This document shows positions 1-10,407 of a DNA stretch of 64,000 bases, piece after piece. The stretch spans positions 1,454,847-1,518,846 of the forward strand of contig NZ_GL831112.1 in NCBI RefSeq assembly GCF_000188295.1, in the 5' to 3' direction. The position numbers were made by a program, and so were the translations under genes. Below the pieces are notes generated by a model. The model was not told where the DNA came from. It was given only the letters and a program-made list of their open reading frames with translations, and did not search any database. Numbering within the stretch: the first letter of the stretch is position 1; the number at the start of each line of letters is the position of its first letter. This stretch comes from Streptococcus vestibularis ATCC 49124. Lineage in GTDB: Bacteria > Bacillota > Bacilli > Lactobacillales > Streptococcaceae.

Positions 1-1
1 C

Positions 2-229
2 TACAGTAATGACCGAGGCAGTGTCATGAATCTGCTATGTTCCTCTGATAGTTATGCTTCTGGCCTTGGTATTGTCAACAGTTTTATCAAGGATCAGATT
101 GTCCTAATCCCACTTAAGGATAGTCCCAAGCACACTTTGGGTTTTGTAACCAACAATAAACAAAAACAATCTACAATTATTCAAGCATTTATCGAAGAAA
201 TCCGAGATAGCTTACTACCCCAACACTAA
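2..229 (+). CDS. LysR-type transcriptional regulator, C-terminal fragment (cut by window edge)
   Basis: The frame is open from the first bases of the window, so this is the 3' end of a longer gene and not a 67-residue protein. The visible part reads like the end of a LysR substrate-binding domain: a short beta strand with IVLIPLKD, then a strand with LGFVTNN, then a final amphipathic helix (IIQAFIEEIRD). It stops at TAA 227-229. The DNA-binding half lies outside the window, so the regulated pathway cannot be deduced. The family call rests only on this tail. Confidence 0.6.
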   Translation, partial: YSNDRGSVMNLLCSSDSYASGLGIVNSFIKDQIVLIPLKDSPKHTLGFVTNNKQKQSTIIQAFIEEIRDSLLPQH

Positions 230-331
230 GGAGACCTTGATGCTATTAGTAAACTAAACAGATACTCTAATACCTATGGACCTGATGGAAGCGTAGAACA
301 GATTAAACATTTATTGAAATATAGTGCATAA
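230..331 (+). other. In-frame 33-codon tail after the LysR stop
   Basis: After the TAA at 227-229 the same frame stays open for 33 codons to TAA 329-331, with no plausible start codon or ribosome binding site. The translation contains NRYSNTYGPDGS and ends HLLKYSA. It may be the relic of another gene or chance. I recognise no family. Confidence 0.3.
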
Positions 332-332
332 A

Positions 333-358
333 AAAACGAGTTCGACTGAACTCGTTTT
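333..358. terminator. Bidirectional terminator between the LysR gene and metG
   Basis: An 8-bp stem (ACGAGTTC / GAACTCGT) with a 4-nt loop is flanked by A-run and T-run, so it can end transcription in both directions. Confidence 0.8.
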
Positions 359-507
359 AATGTTAAAAATATCTTGTTTTGATTACTCTTAGGTGAGTAG
401 GGGTATACGGCGAAATCAAAATAAGGAAAGGAACAGAAGACTTATCATTCAAAATCAATTCGTTTTCCCACTCCCACTTAAGGAAATACTATAAAACAGA
501 ATTACTG

Positions 508-2523
<2,016 letters not shown>

Positions 2524-2566
2524 TCATGTGTTAACAAATGGGCTAACACTGATGATATAACATCTT

Positions 2567-2572
2567 ATTATA
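2567..2572 (-). promoter_or_regulatory. -10 element of metG promoter
   Basis: TATAAT on the minus strand about 55 nt before the metG ATG. The -35 is poor (T-rich). No T-box or S-box structure is evident in the short leader. Confidence 0.5.
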
Positions 2573-2619
2573 GCACGTTTTAAACACTAAAAAAACCAGA
2601 CTAGCTGATTTTTGATCTT

Positions 2620-3024
2620 TTAATATTCACCTAGAAATGAAAGTTTTTTATCGTCCCTATCATCACGCTCATAGTCGTAATCCAGTTTTTTCTCTTCTTT
2701 TGTTAGACCTTTAAAGACTTTTTCTTCTGAAAGTTTGCCTTTTTTATCATAGGTAAGGACATTGATTTTATCGGCATTAACCTTATAGTGAACCGTCTCT
2801 TTAAGAAATTCCTTATAAGTCTTAATATAGACTTTTTTAGATGCCACAACTGGTGTCACTTATTCAGTTACTGGCTCACTCATCTAAACTTGTGGCTGAC
2901 TATTCTCTGCCACAGGCTCTGAGGCTATAAATTCGCTGTTCGCTTTGGATTGTTGAATTTCTTCTTCGATTAGTTTGCAATTATTGATTGTTTCGAAATA
3001 ATCTAACCATTCTGTTTCGTTCAT
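2620..3024 (-). pseudogene. Degraded paralog 1 of the YFELVNGRKPT-type membrane protein
   Basis: One reading frame starts at ATG 3022-3024 (MNETEWLDYFETINN) and is broken by TAG 2884-2886 and TAA 2860-2862. It resumes through a C-terminal part (KKVYIKTYKEFLKET to LSFLGEY) ending at 2620. The N-terminal 35 residues match the start of the intact neighbour at 3155-4195. The C-terminal part matches that protein's region around KTTREYKDTLREKRTY. The membrane segment and central region are missing, so the gene has an internal deletion plus two nonsense codons. A good Shine-Dalgarno (AAAGGGA) survives before the ATG. Confidence 0.75.
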
Positions 3025-3101
3025 AAAAGTCCCTTTTTTCATTGATACTCCTATTTTAGCAGAAAAATGCCAAAAATCTATTTGACCATTTTCATAAAAA
3101 G

Positions 3102-3134
3102 AAAAAACAGTACCTGACTTTAAGCCTGATACTG
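3102..3134 (-). terminator. Terminator of the 346-aa membrane protein gene
   Basis: On the minus strand, CAGTATCAGGC / GTCAGGTACTG form an 11-bp stem with one mismatch, followed by six T. It lies just after the stop of the 3155-4195 gene. Confidence 0.75.
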
Positions 3135-3154
3135 CTTTATTAAACTTATGAATG

Positions 3155-4195
3155 TTAAATTCTATCAACGCTCTTTTTACTGCTACTGCTACCACTAGAG
3201 CTTGATTTTGAATCGCTACCATAGTCGTCACTATAGCCATAACCATAATCAAAGTAATCCTTGTAGTTATCATATTGATCACTATAAGACTTCAGCTCTT
3301 TCTTATAATCCTTGACAGCGTCTTCATAATCATTCCAACGTTTGTCTGTATCAGATTTACTTAGACGTTTAAAGGTAATACGTGACTCAAGCTTCCCTTT
3401 TTCACCATAAGTAGTCAGAGTGTATTCATCACCATGTTTGACATAAGTACGTTTTTCCCTCAAGGTATCTTTATATTCTCTTGTTGTTTTTTTAACGACT
3501 TTGTCAGCTGCCTCTTTGGTATAGAACGAATAGTCTTTTCTCATCTTTTTCATGAAGTCTTTTGTGATATCTTCGACTTGGTCCGCATTTAAAGCTTGAC
3601 TTTGTGTTTTATTCCACGGATCAAATATCTGAGGAATATCTATCTCATAGTCCATCAAACTAACATATGATTTATTGTCACCCTCTACTAAATTGTAGGT
3701 TCTAGATTGATTATTCTTTACAACCACAAAAGACTGCAAATCCAAATCTTCGTCCTTGTATTCATTTATGCCATCAACCATCTTGTCTTTATCATCATCG
3801 CGATAAGAATAGGCTACTACCTCGTATGTTCCATCCGCAATCTTACCTGATTGGTAACGCCATAGTGAGTAGCCACCAACGATAAGTGAAATCGCTACCA
3901 AGGATCCTAAGAACGATGCCAAAATAATCTTAGTTTTCTTAGACATACCTTTTTTAGGGGGAACTACTTGTTGGAAAGTTGCTACTGTTTGGGCAAACTG
4001 AGGCTGTTGCGTCATAGCAATCACAGGTTCAGCTGGCTTAATCGGTCTTTGCTCCCTCATTTGTCCATTTGAGCTTAAAACGTTAGGTCGCTCAAGGATA
4101 AACTCGCCTGTTGCTTGAGCTTGAGATAACTCTGCCGGAGTTGGTTTACGACCGTTGACTAATTCAAAGTACTCAATCCACTCTTGCTGGTTCAT
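3155..4195 (-). CDS. Putative single-pass membrane protein with YFELVNGRKPT N-terminal motif
   Basis: 346 residues of unknown function. Residues 1-35 form a short cytoplasmic element (EWIEYFELVNGRKPTPAEL). A Pro/Gln-rich linker and a basic stretch (KKGMSKKTK) precede one membrane helix at about 91-113. The rest should be outside the cell: a charged Asp/Lys-rich domain with short beta strands, ending in a Tyr/Asp and Ser-rich tail (SSSSGSSSSKKS). The orientation is inferred from the positive residues before the helix. Two broken relatives flank it (2620-3024 and about 4383-4935), so it belongs to a locally duplicated family. The start has an AAGGAG site. Confidence 0.75.
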   Translation of the reverse strand: MNQQEWIEYFELVNGRKPTPAELSQAQATGEFILERPNVLSSNGQMREQRPIKPAEPVIAMTQQPQFAQTVATFQQVVPPKKGMSKKTKIILASFLGSLVAISLIVGGYSLWRYQSGKIADGTYEVVAYSYRDDDKDKMVDGINEYKDEDLDLQSFVVVKNNQSRTYNLVEGDNKSYVSLMDYEIDIPQIFDPWNKTQSQALNADQVEDITKDFMKKMRKDYSFYTKEAADKVVKKTTREYKDTLREKRTYVKHGDEYTLTTYGEKGKLESRITFKRLSKSDTDKRWNDYEDAVKDYKKELKSYSDQYDNYKDYFDYGYGYSDDYGSDSKSSSSGSSSSKKSVDRI

Positions 4196-4235
4196 AATAA
4201 TCTCCTTTTTTATTGGTCTACTATCCTATTGTACT

Positions 4236-4264
4236 AAAATAAATGGCCAAATAGTATTTGACAA
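4236..4264 (-). promoter_or_regulatory. Promoter of the 346-aa membrane protein gene
   Basis: TTGTCA at 4259-4264 and TATTTT at 4236-4241 on the minus strand, with a 17-bp spacer, about 40 nt before the start. Confidence 0.45.
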
Positions 4265-4382
4265 TTATCATAAAGACTGTAAGTTTCTTTAATAAATCTT
4301 TAGGATATTATTCTCCATAGTAAAAAAAACTGCTTGGTCGGTTTACTTATCAGCGCCAGATGAGATAATTTCCATATTGATC

Positions 4383-4935
4383 TCAGTCCTTATGATGATC
4401 CAAGGCATACTTATAATCCCACTCATAACCACTTATGAGCCCTTTAACTTCCTCTGAAGTCAATCGTTTAAAAGTTCTACGCGACTCAATATGTCCATCA
4501 TTAGCATAAACAATCAGAACGATAGCATTGGGACGCTTTTCATAAGTTCGTTTTTGCGTCAACATTTTTTATAAACATCCACACACCTTCGGACAGATAC
4601 TTCTTTTACTCTTGAATACTCCTCTCCCTTTTTAGAAAGCTTATCAATATGAGAAATCACTAAGGCTTTATATTCAGAGACTGTTGAATCCTGTTTCAAA
4701 GTTCCTGTATGGGGGTCAAAAGTCTGTGGTAGCTTTTCGTCATGCTCAAATAGTAAAACAAAAGGTTCCCCATCCCTATAAGAAAGATAATAAAATTGAC
4801 ATTTCATGTTCTCAACAACTAGAAAATCTTTATACAAGTTATCATTATTTTCTCTCCACTAAGTCAAATTTACCAATTCATTTGAATATGCCTAAGTAGC
4901 TTCGTCTTTTACCATCTGCTAGGCACCATCTGGAA
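4383..4935 (-). pseudogene. Degraded paralog 2 of the YFELVNGRKPT-type membrane protein
   Basis: Two overlapping frames (4559-4837 and 4383-4565) together match the middle and C-terminal part of the intact protein at 3155-4195: FLVVENM against FVVVKNN, PQTFDPHTGT against PQIFDPWNKT, and RRTFKRLT against RITFKRLS. They join at an A6 run (minus strand, 4565-4570), where one extra A would restore the frame (VYKK then MLTQKRTYEK). Upstream, weak similarity (YIPDGA against KIADGT) continues to about 4935 through several stops. No N-terminal element or membrane helix remains. Confidence 0.7.
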
Positions 4936-5044
4936 TATAGCTCTCTTGATACTTTCAAAATCTTTCCCCCATATTAGCCTACTCTTTAGTACTATTTTAC
5001 CAAAAATAGAGAGAAAATCTGTTACTGGACTAGAAAAGAAAAAA

Positions 5045-5075
5045 AGAGGTAGAAAACACTTACTCTCAAACCTCT
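5045..5075 (-). terminator. Terminator of phoH
   Basis: AGAGGT / ACCTCT stem with a loop of about 19 nt, followed on the minus strand by a T-run, just after the phoH stop. Confidence 0.5.
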
Positions 5076-5085
5076 TTTCATCTAT

Positions 5086-6144
5086 TTACTTTTTAACATC
5101 CTCAACACCAATGACTGGGTATTCGGTCAATCCTGATGCTTCTTCAACCTCATTAGATTGCTCTGGTTTCGCCTCAAAGTCAACTTTAGGTGCATCTTTT
5201 TCATAAGCATTAATGATGTCAGCAACAACTGGGTGACGGACGACATCACTAGCAGTGAAATGAACAAAATCAATGGCCTTGATTCCTTTTAGTTTTTCCA
5301 TAGCATCAATAAGACCTGACTTTACACGACGTGGAAGGTCAATCTGGCTCATATCTCCATTGACAATCATCTTAGAATTAAAGCCAAGACGCGTTAAGAA
5401 CATCTTCATCTGCATGATGGTTGTGTTTTGCGCTTCATCAAGGATAACAAAGGCATCTTCAAGAGTACGACCACGCATATAGGCGAGTGGCGCAATTTCA
5501 ATAATTTCACGTTCCATAAGACGAGTCGTTTGCTCTTTACCAAGAATTTGATAAAGAGCATCATAGACGGGACGAAGGTAAGGATCTACCTTTTCCTTGA
5601 GATCACCAGGCAAAAAACCAAGACTTTCACCTGCCTCAACAGCCGGACGTGTTAGAACAATACGTTTCACCTGGCCACGTTTAAGAGCTGTTACTGCAAG
5701 AGTGACCGCTAAAAAGGTTTTACCTGTACCAGCTGGACCAATCCCAAAGACCACATCATGGCTTTTAATGCTATCAACATAAACCTTTTGCCCTAGGGTC
5801 TTAACTCGAATAGGCTTACCACTGTTGTCCTTGATAATCTCTTCTTCATATAAAGCAACAAACTTATCAATCGAACCATCTTGAGCCATGGTTAAGGCCG
5901 TGACAACATCTGAAGTGTTGACTAGCATCCCACGCTCCACTAAAACAAGGAGGGCTTGAATGGTCAAGCGGGCCAATTCGACACTTTCTTCGTCATCCCC
6001 AAGGACTTGCACACGCTCTGTTCGGGCATGGATAATAATATTTAGGTTTTCTTCAATGAGTTTTAAATGTCGTTCATTAGTCCCGAAAAGCGACAAGACG
6101 TCATCTGGGTGGTTTAGGGTAATTTCAACAGAATACTCTTGCAA
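5086..6144 (-). CDS. phoH: PhoH family ATPase (YbeZ type)
   Basis: A cytosolic P-loop ATPase of the PhoH family, usually linked to RNA metabolism and ribosome maturation. An N-terminal domain (about 1-110) precedes the ATPase core, with Walker A GPAGTGKT at 136-143 and Walker B VILDEAQ with D236-E237. Length 352 with the last 30 residues acidic. The start is TTG at 6142-6144 with AGAGGA eight bases upstream; no better ATG exists. In many genomes ybeY follows phoH, but here only terminator and relic sequence follow. Confidence 0.92.
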   Translation of the reverse strand: MQEYSVEITLNHPDDVLSLFGTNERHLKLIEENLNIIIHARTERVQVLGDDEESVELARLTIQALLVLVERGMLVNTSDVVTALTMAQDGSIDKFVALYEEEIIKDNSGKPIRVKTLGQKVYVDSIKSHDVVFGIGPAGTGKTFLAVTLAVTALKRGQVKRIVLTRPAVEAGESLGFLPGDLKEKVDPYLRPVYDALYQILGKEQTTRLMEREIIEIAPLAYMRGRTLEDAFVILDEAQNTTIMQMKMFLTRLGFNSKMIVNGDMSQIDLPRRVKSGLIDAMEKLKGIKAIDFVHFTASDVVRHPVVADIINAYEKDAPKVDFEAKPEQSNEVEEASGLTEYPVIGVEDVKK

Positions 6145-6176
6145 ATAGAGTTCCTCTTTCTTTCGTATTTTTCTCC

Positions 6177-6185
6177 ATTATATCA
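6177..6185 (-). promoter_or_regulatory. Extended -10 promoter of phoH
   Basis: TGATATAAT (TG-N-TATAAT) on the minus strand, about 33 nt before the TTG start. The expected -35 position falls inside the sip terminator hairpin and has no consensus. Confidence 0.55.
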
Positions 6186-6212
6186 AAAAAATCACGCCAG
6201 GCGTGACTTTTT
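6184..6212. terminator. Terminator of the Sip-like gene
   Basis: TCACGC / GCGTGA stem with a 3-nt loop between A- and T-runs, immediately after the Sip-like gene. It overlaps the phoH promoter. Confidence 0.85.
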
Positions 6213-6223
6213 GTAATTCTTAA

Positions 6224-7471
6224 TTATGCATTGAATGATACGTGAACGTGGTCATAGTGGTTTTCAGTAACGCTACCACGATCAGGCATTTGGTTCCAAG
6301 TATTGGCTGGTCCGTAGATGTTGTTTACTGGTGCATAGAATTTTTGTCTGTAGATGACATATGAGATACCTGCATTTGCGATATTGTCTACAGCATATTG
6401 TGCAACCTGATTACCAACTTCTGAACCAACTGGTACCATAACGTCAACGGCAAGTCCTTTACCATGGTCTTGTGGGTCACCTTCACGGTAACCACCGATA
6501 TCAGTAAGACCAAATTTTGCTGCTACATCTTGACGGAAAGCTTCAGCTTGTGGTTGAAGGTGTGGATCCGTTGGAAGTGTATTTGTTGATGCAGGTTGTG
6601 CTGCTGGTGCCTCTGAAGCCGCTGGTGCTTCTGATGCTACTTCTGATGTTGCTGCTGGTTCTACCACTGGCTGTTCTGCTGGCGCCTCTGAAGCTGCTGG
6701 TGCTTCTGAGGCAGCTTCTGATGTTGCTGCTGGCTCTGCAACTGGCTGTTCTGCTGGTGCCTCTGAAGTTGCTGGTGCTTCTGAAGACGCTTCTGACGTT
6801 GCTGCTGGAGCTTCTTCTTTTACTTCAGGTTGTGCTGGTGTTTCAGCAGCTGGAGTAGTTTCTGCTGACGCAGTTACATGATCAATAGCATCAGCAACTG
6901 GTTGTTCAGTTTCTGCGTATGCTGGTGCTTCTGATACTGATGCGATAGCTTCTGTTACTTCTGAAACAGCTTGAGTTGATGCTTCTGTAGCAGGTACTTG
7001 AGTAGCTGTTGTGCTTACTGTTTCAACTGGAGCTGTCAAGTCCGCTACAACTACAGATTGACCATTTACAGTCACTTCGTTAGTTGTCAAATTAGCTTCT
7101 GCAACTACAGGTGTGGTTGATGTTTCTGAAGCTGGAGTTTCAACTTTAACAGAGACTGCTTGATTATCAGAATTGTAAGTTGCTGTCAAGACTGTTCCAG
7201 GGTAAATCAAATCAATGTTTGTAATTTGATTGATGTTAGCCAAAACATTCACATCGATTCCCATCGCTTCAGCAATACTACCTAAAGTATCACCATATTG
7301 AACAGTGTAAGTTTGTTGATTATCATTTACAGAGATATCTGCCTTGATTTGATCTACTGAACGTGCTGTCCAGTTAGAAGCTTCATCGGCATGTACGTGG
7401 CTAGCAGCAAAAAGTGAAAGTGCTGCAGTCGAGTAAAGAAGTGCCTTTGTAGTTTTAGATTTTGATAACAT
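6224..7471 (-). CDS. sip: Sip-like secreted LysM surface protein
   Basis: A secreted cell-wall protein closely resembling the group B streptococcal surface immunogenic protein Sip. The signal peptide is residues 1-28 (cleavage near HVHA-DE). One LysM peptidoglycan-binding domain spans about 55-97 (YTVQYGDTLGSIAEAMGID). A long Ala/Pro/Glu/Ser/Thr linker (110-300) includes about three copies of a 25-residue repeat. The conserved C-terminal domain (305-415) contains DHGKGLAVDV and NHYDHVHVSF, a His/Asp pattern like that of M15-type peptidases; catalysis is unproven. The start has AAGGGAT. It is monocistronic. Confidence 0.85.
   Translation of the reverse strand: MLSKSKTTKALLYSTAALSLFAASHVHADEASNWTARSVDQIKADISVNDNQQTYTVQYGDTLGSIAEAMGIDVNVLANINQITNIDLIYPGTVLTATYNSDNQAVSVKVETPASETSTTPVVAEANLTTNEVTVNGQSVVVADLTAPVETVSTTATQVPATEASTQAVSEVTEAIASVSEAPAYAETEQPVADAIDHVTASAETTPAAETPAQPEVKEEAPAATSEASSEAPATSEAPAEQPVAEPAATSEAASEAPAASEAPAEQPVVEPAATSEVASEAPAASEAPAAQPASTNTLPTDPHLQPQAEAFRQDVAAKFGLTDIGGYREGDPQDHGKGLAVDVMVPVGSEVGNQVAQYAVDNIANAGISYVIYRQKFYAPVNNIYGPANTWNQMPDRGSVTENHYDHVHVSFNA
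6587..6802 (-). repeat. 75-bp tandem repeats encoding 25-residue Ala/Pro/Glu-rich units
   Basis: About 2.9 imperfect copies with unit starts at residues 224, 249 and 274 of the Sip-like protein. Each reads roughly ATSEAxSEAPAxSEAPAEQP followed by VxEPA. Copy number can change by recombination. Confidence 0.8.
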
Positions 7472-7708
7472 CTATAATTCATCCCTTTTTAACAATTTTA
7501 ATATCTACAATAATACCACACTTTCCATCAAAAAAGTTGTGACTTACTGCTCTTTAAAGCAATTACTAACTAGTTGTAACAAGCCTAATTTATTGAAAAA
7601 CATCTGAGATATTTGTAAAAACATGTAACAATTCATCCCAATTCAAATGCTAACCGCTTTATAAAAATTGTAAAAAACGATTACACCTATGGTAAAACCT
7701 TATCCCTA
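7472..7708 (-). promoter_or_regulatory. sip upstream region with TGTAA half-sites
   Basis: This 237-bp gap holds a -10 (TATTAT on the minus strand, 7510-7515) with no good -35. TGTAA hexamers occur on the plus strand at 7575, 7614, 7624 and 7669. They resemble WalR/VicR half-sites, but the adjacent pair is spaced 10 bp apart, not the usual 11. Confidence 0.35.
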
Positions 7709-7924
7709 TCAATGTGCTAGATAGTCTTCCCAAATCTGGTCAAACTGGCCTAGATTGAAAGAGAAACTAGCCTGATCTTCCAAGTAACGACTAACTTCTT
7801 CAAAATCATCGGTATGCTTAGGAAAGGTTGAATCTTCAAAAGCCAAATCGGCTAAGATTGCCACTGGTTCATTTGATTTTGGATTACGTTGAGTCATCAG
7901 CCAAGTATAAAAGGATTTTCTCAT
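7709..7924 (-). CDS. yozE: YozE family SAM-like protein (UPF0346)
   Basis: A 71-residue helical cytosolic protein of the YozE family, whose function is not established. The family signature is plain: [12 protein letters not shown] at the start and [11 protein letters not shown] at the end. It begins 8 bp after the cvfB stop and is probably co-transcribed with it, an arrangement also seen in other streptococci. Confidence 0.88.
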   Translation of the reverse strand: MRKSFYTWLMTQRNPKSNEPVAILADLAFEDSTFPKHTDDFEEVSRYLEDQASFSFNLGQFDQIWEDYLAH

Positions 7925-7932
7925 GCCTTCTC

Positions 7933-8790
7933 CTAACCGATTAATTCTGTTCCAAACTGATCTTGTTTGATTTTTTTTGCCTTCATCAGACCACCCAAAG
8001 CTTTTTTGAATTGTCCTTTAGAAATACCAAAGGTCGCCTTGATATCTGCTGGTGATGATTTATCATTAAGAGTCATAAAGCCACCATTGCTCTCTAAATA
8101 GGTCAAAATCATCTGAGCATCATTTTCGAGCATTTCAAAAGAACGTGGTTTAAGAGAAAGGTTAAGGGTGCGGTCAACTTCTCTGAAACCAATCACGCGC
8201 GCTTCAAGGACTTGACCCAAGCGCGGCTCAGCATAACGTTCTGATGGATGAATAAAGCCAAGCATGTTATTCTCTGGCAGATAGACAAAGGTTCCTGACA
8301 GTTTAAGACGGTAGGCAATGGCTGGCCATTTTTGGTTTTGCATATTATCGTAAGCAGGTCCAGCCATGCGTTGAAAGACCTCAGGTTCGGCAGGAAGTCC
8401 CCAAATACGGTCTTTTTTGTCAACATCGAGTTTGATGTAGAGTTTATCCCCCTTCTTAGGCCAAAGCTCTTTGAGTTCTGGCAAAACATCGAGAGAGACA
8501 ACAATCTCCTTATCTGGAATTCCTACGTCTACAAAGACACCTAAATCTTTGCGGACTTCAGTGACCTCTCCCCAATCATAAGAATCGCGAGTTGCCTTGA
8601 TTTCCTTTTGAGTCAGACGTGATTTTTGCTTACTATCTGTATAGGCGAAGCCTATCACCATGTCACCAATGGCGTGTTCTCCCTCATCTTTAGACAAGGC
8701 AAAAGTCACACCGTCCTTTTGTACAAAGTAAAATTTATCATTTTCATCAGTTACTAGGGCAGTAATGATCGTTCCAAGTAATGTATTCAT
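7933..8790 (-). CDS. cvfB: CvfB family S1-domain RNA-binding protein
   Basis: 285 residues, related to Staphylococcus aureus CvfB and B. subtilis YitL, RNA-binding proteins that affect virulence or gene expression. It carries S1-like modules ([22 protein letters not shown] and [17 protein letters not shown]) and a C-terminal winged-helix part (about 220-285) with [21 protein letters not shown] chose ATG 8788-8790 because AGAGGA lies just before it; a start at 8832 would run into the upstream terminator. yozE follows directly. Confidence 0.9.
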   Translation of the reverse strand: MNTLLGTIITALVTDENDKFYFVQKDGVTFALSKDEGEHAIGDMVIGFAYTDSKQKSRLTQKEIKATRDSYDWGEVTEVRKDLGVFVDVGIPDKEIVVSLDVLPELKELWPKKGDKLYIKLDVDKKDRIWGLPAEPEVFQRMAGPAYDNMQNQKWPAIAYRLKLSGTFVYLPENNMLGFIHPSERYAEPRLGQVLEARVIGFREVDRTLNLSLKPRSFEMLENDAQMILTYLESNGGFMTLNDKSSPADIKATFGISKGQFKKALGGLMKAKKIKQDQFGTELIG

Positions 8791-8802
8791 CTTTTTTCCT
8801 CT

Positions 8803-8864
8803 AAAAAGAGAGTCGGACAAGGAAGCTAACATAGTCCATGCTCTTTTGCTTCTGTCCCACTCTC
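8803..8864 (-). terminator. Long hairpin terminator of the pyrH-frr operon
   Basis: GAGAGTGGGACAGAAGC pairs with GCTTCCTTGTCCGACTCTC (one mismatch and a two-base bulge) around a loop of about 20 nt. Five T follow on the minus strand (8803-8807), directly before the cvfB ribosome binding site. Confidence 0.8.
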
Positions 8865-8880
8865 CTTATTTTTCTATTGA

Positions 8881-9438
8881 TTAAACAGTAAGAAGTTCTT
8901 TTTCCTTTTCTGCTGTCATGCTGTCAATCTTCTTAACAGCGTCATCAGTTGCTTTTTGGATATCTTTTTCCAAAGCTTTCAATTGATCTTCTGTGATTTC
9001 TTTGTCTTTTTCTTGCTTTTTAGCTTCATCCATTGCATCACGACGGATGTTACGGATAGCGATTTTAGCATTTTCACCGACTTTTTTCACTTCTTTGGCT
9101 AACTCTTTACGAGTTTCTTCTGTAAGTGCTGGGATAACCAAGCGGACTACAGAGCCATCGTTAGCTGGGTTGATGCCAAGGTCAGATTCATTAATGGCAC
9201 GTTCGATATCAGCGATTGATCCTTTATCAAATGGTGAAATCAAAAGAACACGTGCTTCAGGAACAGTGATTGAAGCCAATTGGTTAAGTGGTGTTGGAGC
9301 ACCATAGTATTCCACAGTGATGCGGTCAAGAAGTGATGCATTGGCACGACCTGCACGGATAGCTCCGAATTCACGGGCCAATGACTCGTGTGAGTGGGCA
9401 AAACGTTCTTTTGCTTTTTCAATAATTGCGTTTGTCAT
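8881..9438 (-). CDS. frr: Ribosome recycling factor
   Basis: It splits post-termination ribosomes together with EF-G. 185 residues, the usual length, with the family landmarks [19 protein letters not shown] near the start and [26 protein letters not shown] in the helical bundle. It lies 14 bp after pyrH, the classical pairing in streptococci, and the pair shares the pyrH promoter and the 8803-8864 terminator. Confidence 0.97.
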   Translation of the reverse strand: MTNAIIEKAKERFAHSHESLAREFGAIRAGRANASLLDRITVEYYGAPTPLNQLASITVPEARVLLISPFDKGSIADIERAINESDLGINPANDGSVVRLVIPALTEETRKELAKEVKKVGENAKIAIRNIRRDAMDEAKKQEKDKEITEDQLKALEKDIQKATDDAVKKIDSMTAEKEKELLTV

Positions 9439-9452
9439 GAGTTCTCTCTTTC

Positions 9453-10190
9453 TTATTTATGTAATTCTGCTTTGTTAGATACGGTTGTCCCAATGTGTTC
9501 ACCAAAAATAACACGTTTGATATTTCCTGGTTCGTTCATATTAAAGACAACAAGGTCAATGTCATTATCCATTGAAAGGGTAGAAGCTGTGGCATCCATA
9601 ATTTTCAAACCACGTTTGATAACTTCTACGTGTGTCAATTCGTCAAATTTGACAGCATCAGCGTTTTTACGAGGGTCATCGTTGTAGACACCATCAACAC
9701 CATTTTTAGCCATAAGGATAGCATCGGCTTCGATTTCAGCGGCACGAAGAGCTGCCGTTGTATCTGTTGAAAAGTATGGTGAACCAATACCAGCTGCAAA
9801 GATAACAATACGCCCTTTTTCAAGGTGACGAAGGGCACGGCCACGAATATAAGGCTCTGCCACAGATTTCATATCAATCGCTGTTTGAACACGTGTATCG
9901 ACACCCAATTGTTTCAAACTGTCAGCCATAACAAGGGCATTCATAACTGTACCAAGCATTCCCGTATAGTCTGCTTGAACACGATCCATTCCTGCTTCAG
10001 CTGCAGGTTCGCCACGCCAAAGGTTACCACCACCGATAACCAAGGCGATTTGAACACCTGATTCTGCGACTTCAGCTATTTCTTTAGCCATTGTCTGTAC
10101 GGTTGGAAGATCAATCCCAACACCACGCTCACCAGCCAAAGCTTCACCTGAAAGTTTAATGAGGACACGTTTGTATTTTGGTTCTACCAT
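9453..10190 (-). CDS. pyrH: Uridylate kinase (UMP kinase)
   Basis: It phosphorylates UMP to UDP in pyrimidine nucleotide synthesis. It has the amino acid kinase fold: [14 protein letters not shown] at the start (ATP phosphate binding), [10 protein letters not shown], and [20 protein letters not shown]. 245 residues, full length. It is the first gene of pyrH-frr. A leader of about 150 nt precedes it, in which I could not recognise a known attenuator. Confidence 0.97.
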   Translation of the reverse strand: MVEPKYKRVLIKLSGEALAGERGVGIDLPTVQTMAKEIAEVAESGVQIALVIGGGNLWRGEPAAEAGMDRVQADYTGMLGTVMNALVMADSLKQLGVDTRVQTAIDMKSVAEPYIRGRALRHLEKGRIVIFAAGIGSPYFSTDTTAALRAAEIEADAILMAKNGVDGVYNDDPRKNADAVKFDELTHVEVIKRGLKIMDATASTLSMDNDIDLVVFNMNEPGNIKRVIFGEHIGTTVSNKAELHK

Positions 10191-10359
10191 GATTTCTCCC
10201 TATTAACTATGTTGTTTTTCTGATTTTATTCTTGGCTCAGATTTATCATTCCTAATCCGTAAATGACCATCGTATTAAGAAGGGGATAAATCTCTTTCCA
10301 GATTGACAAATGGTCTCTTTATGACAAAGCGAACACTAAATCTTCATCCTTACTATTTT

Positions 10360-10388
10360 ATCATAAATTAGGATTTTCACCTAGTCAA
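10360..10388 (-). promoter_or_regulatory. pyrH promoter
   Basis: TTGACT (10383-10388), a 17-bp spacer and TATGAT (10360-10365) on the minus strand. Confidence 0.75.
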
Positions 10389-10407
10389 ATATTTTAAAAA
10401 AATATGT

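Noticed and set aside
2884..3282. 132-codon open frame on the minus strand overlapping the 346-aa gene
   Set aside because: Only the last 46 codons (from 3024) match the paralog N-terminus. The upstream part crosses a terminator and the end of another gene.
6517..6858. 113-codon plus-strand frame rich in Leu and Val
   Set aside because: It is the antisense shadow of the Ala/Pro/Glu repeat of the Sip-like gene and has no ribosome binding site.
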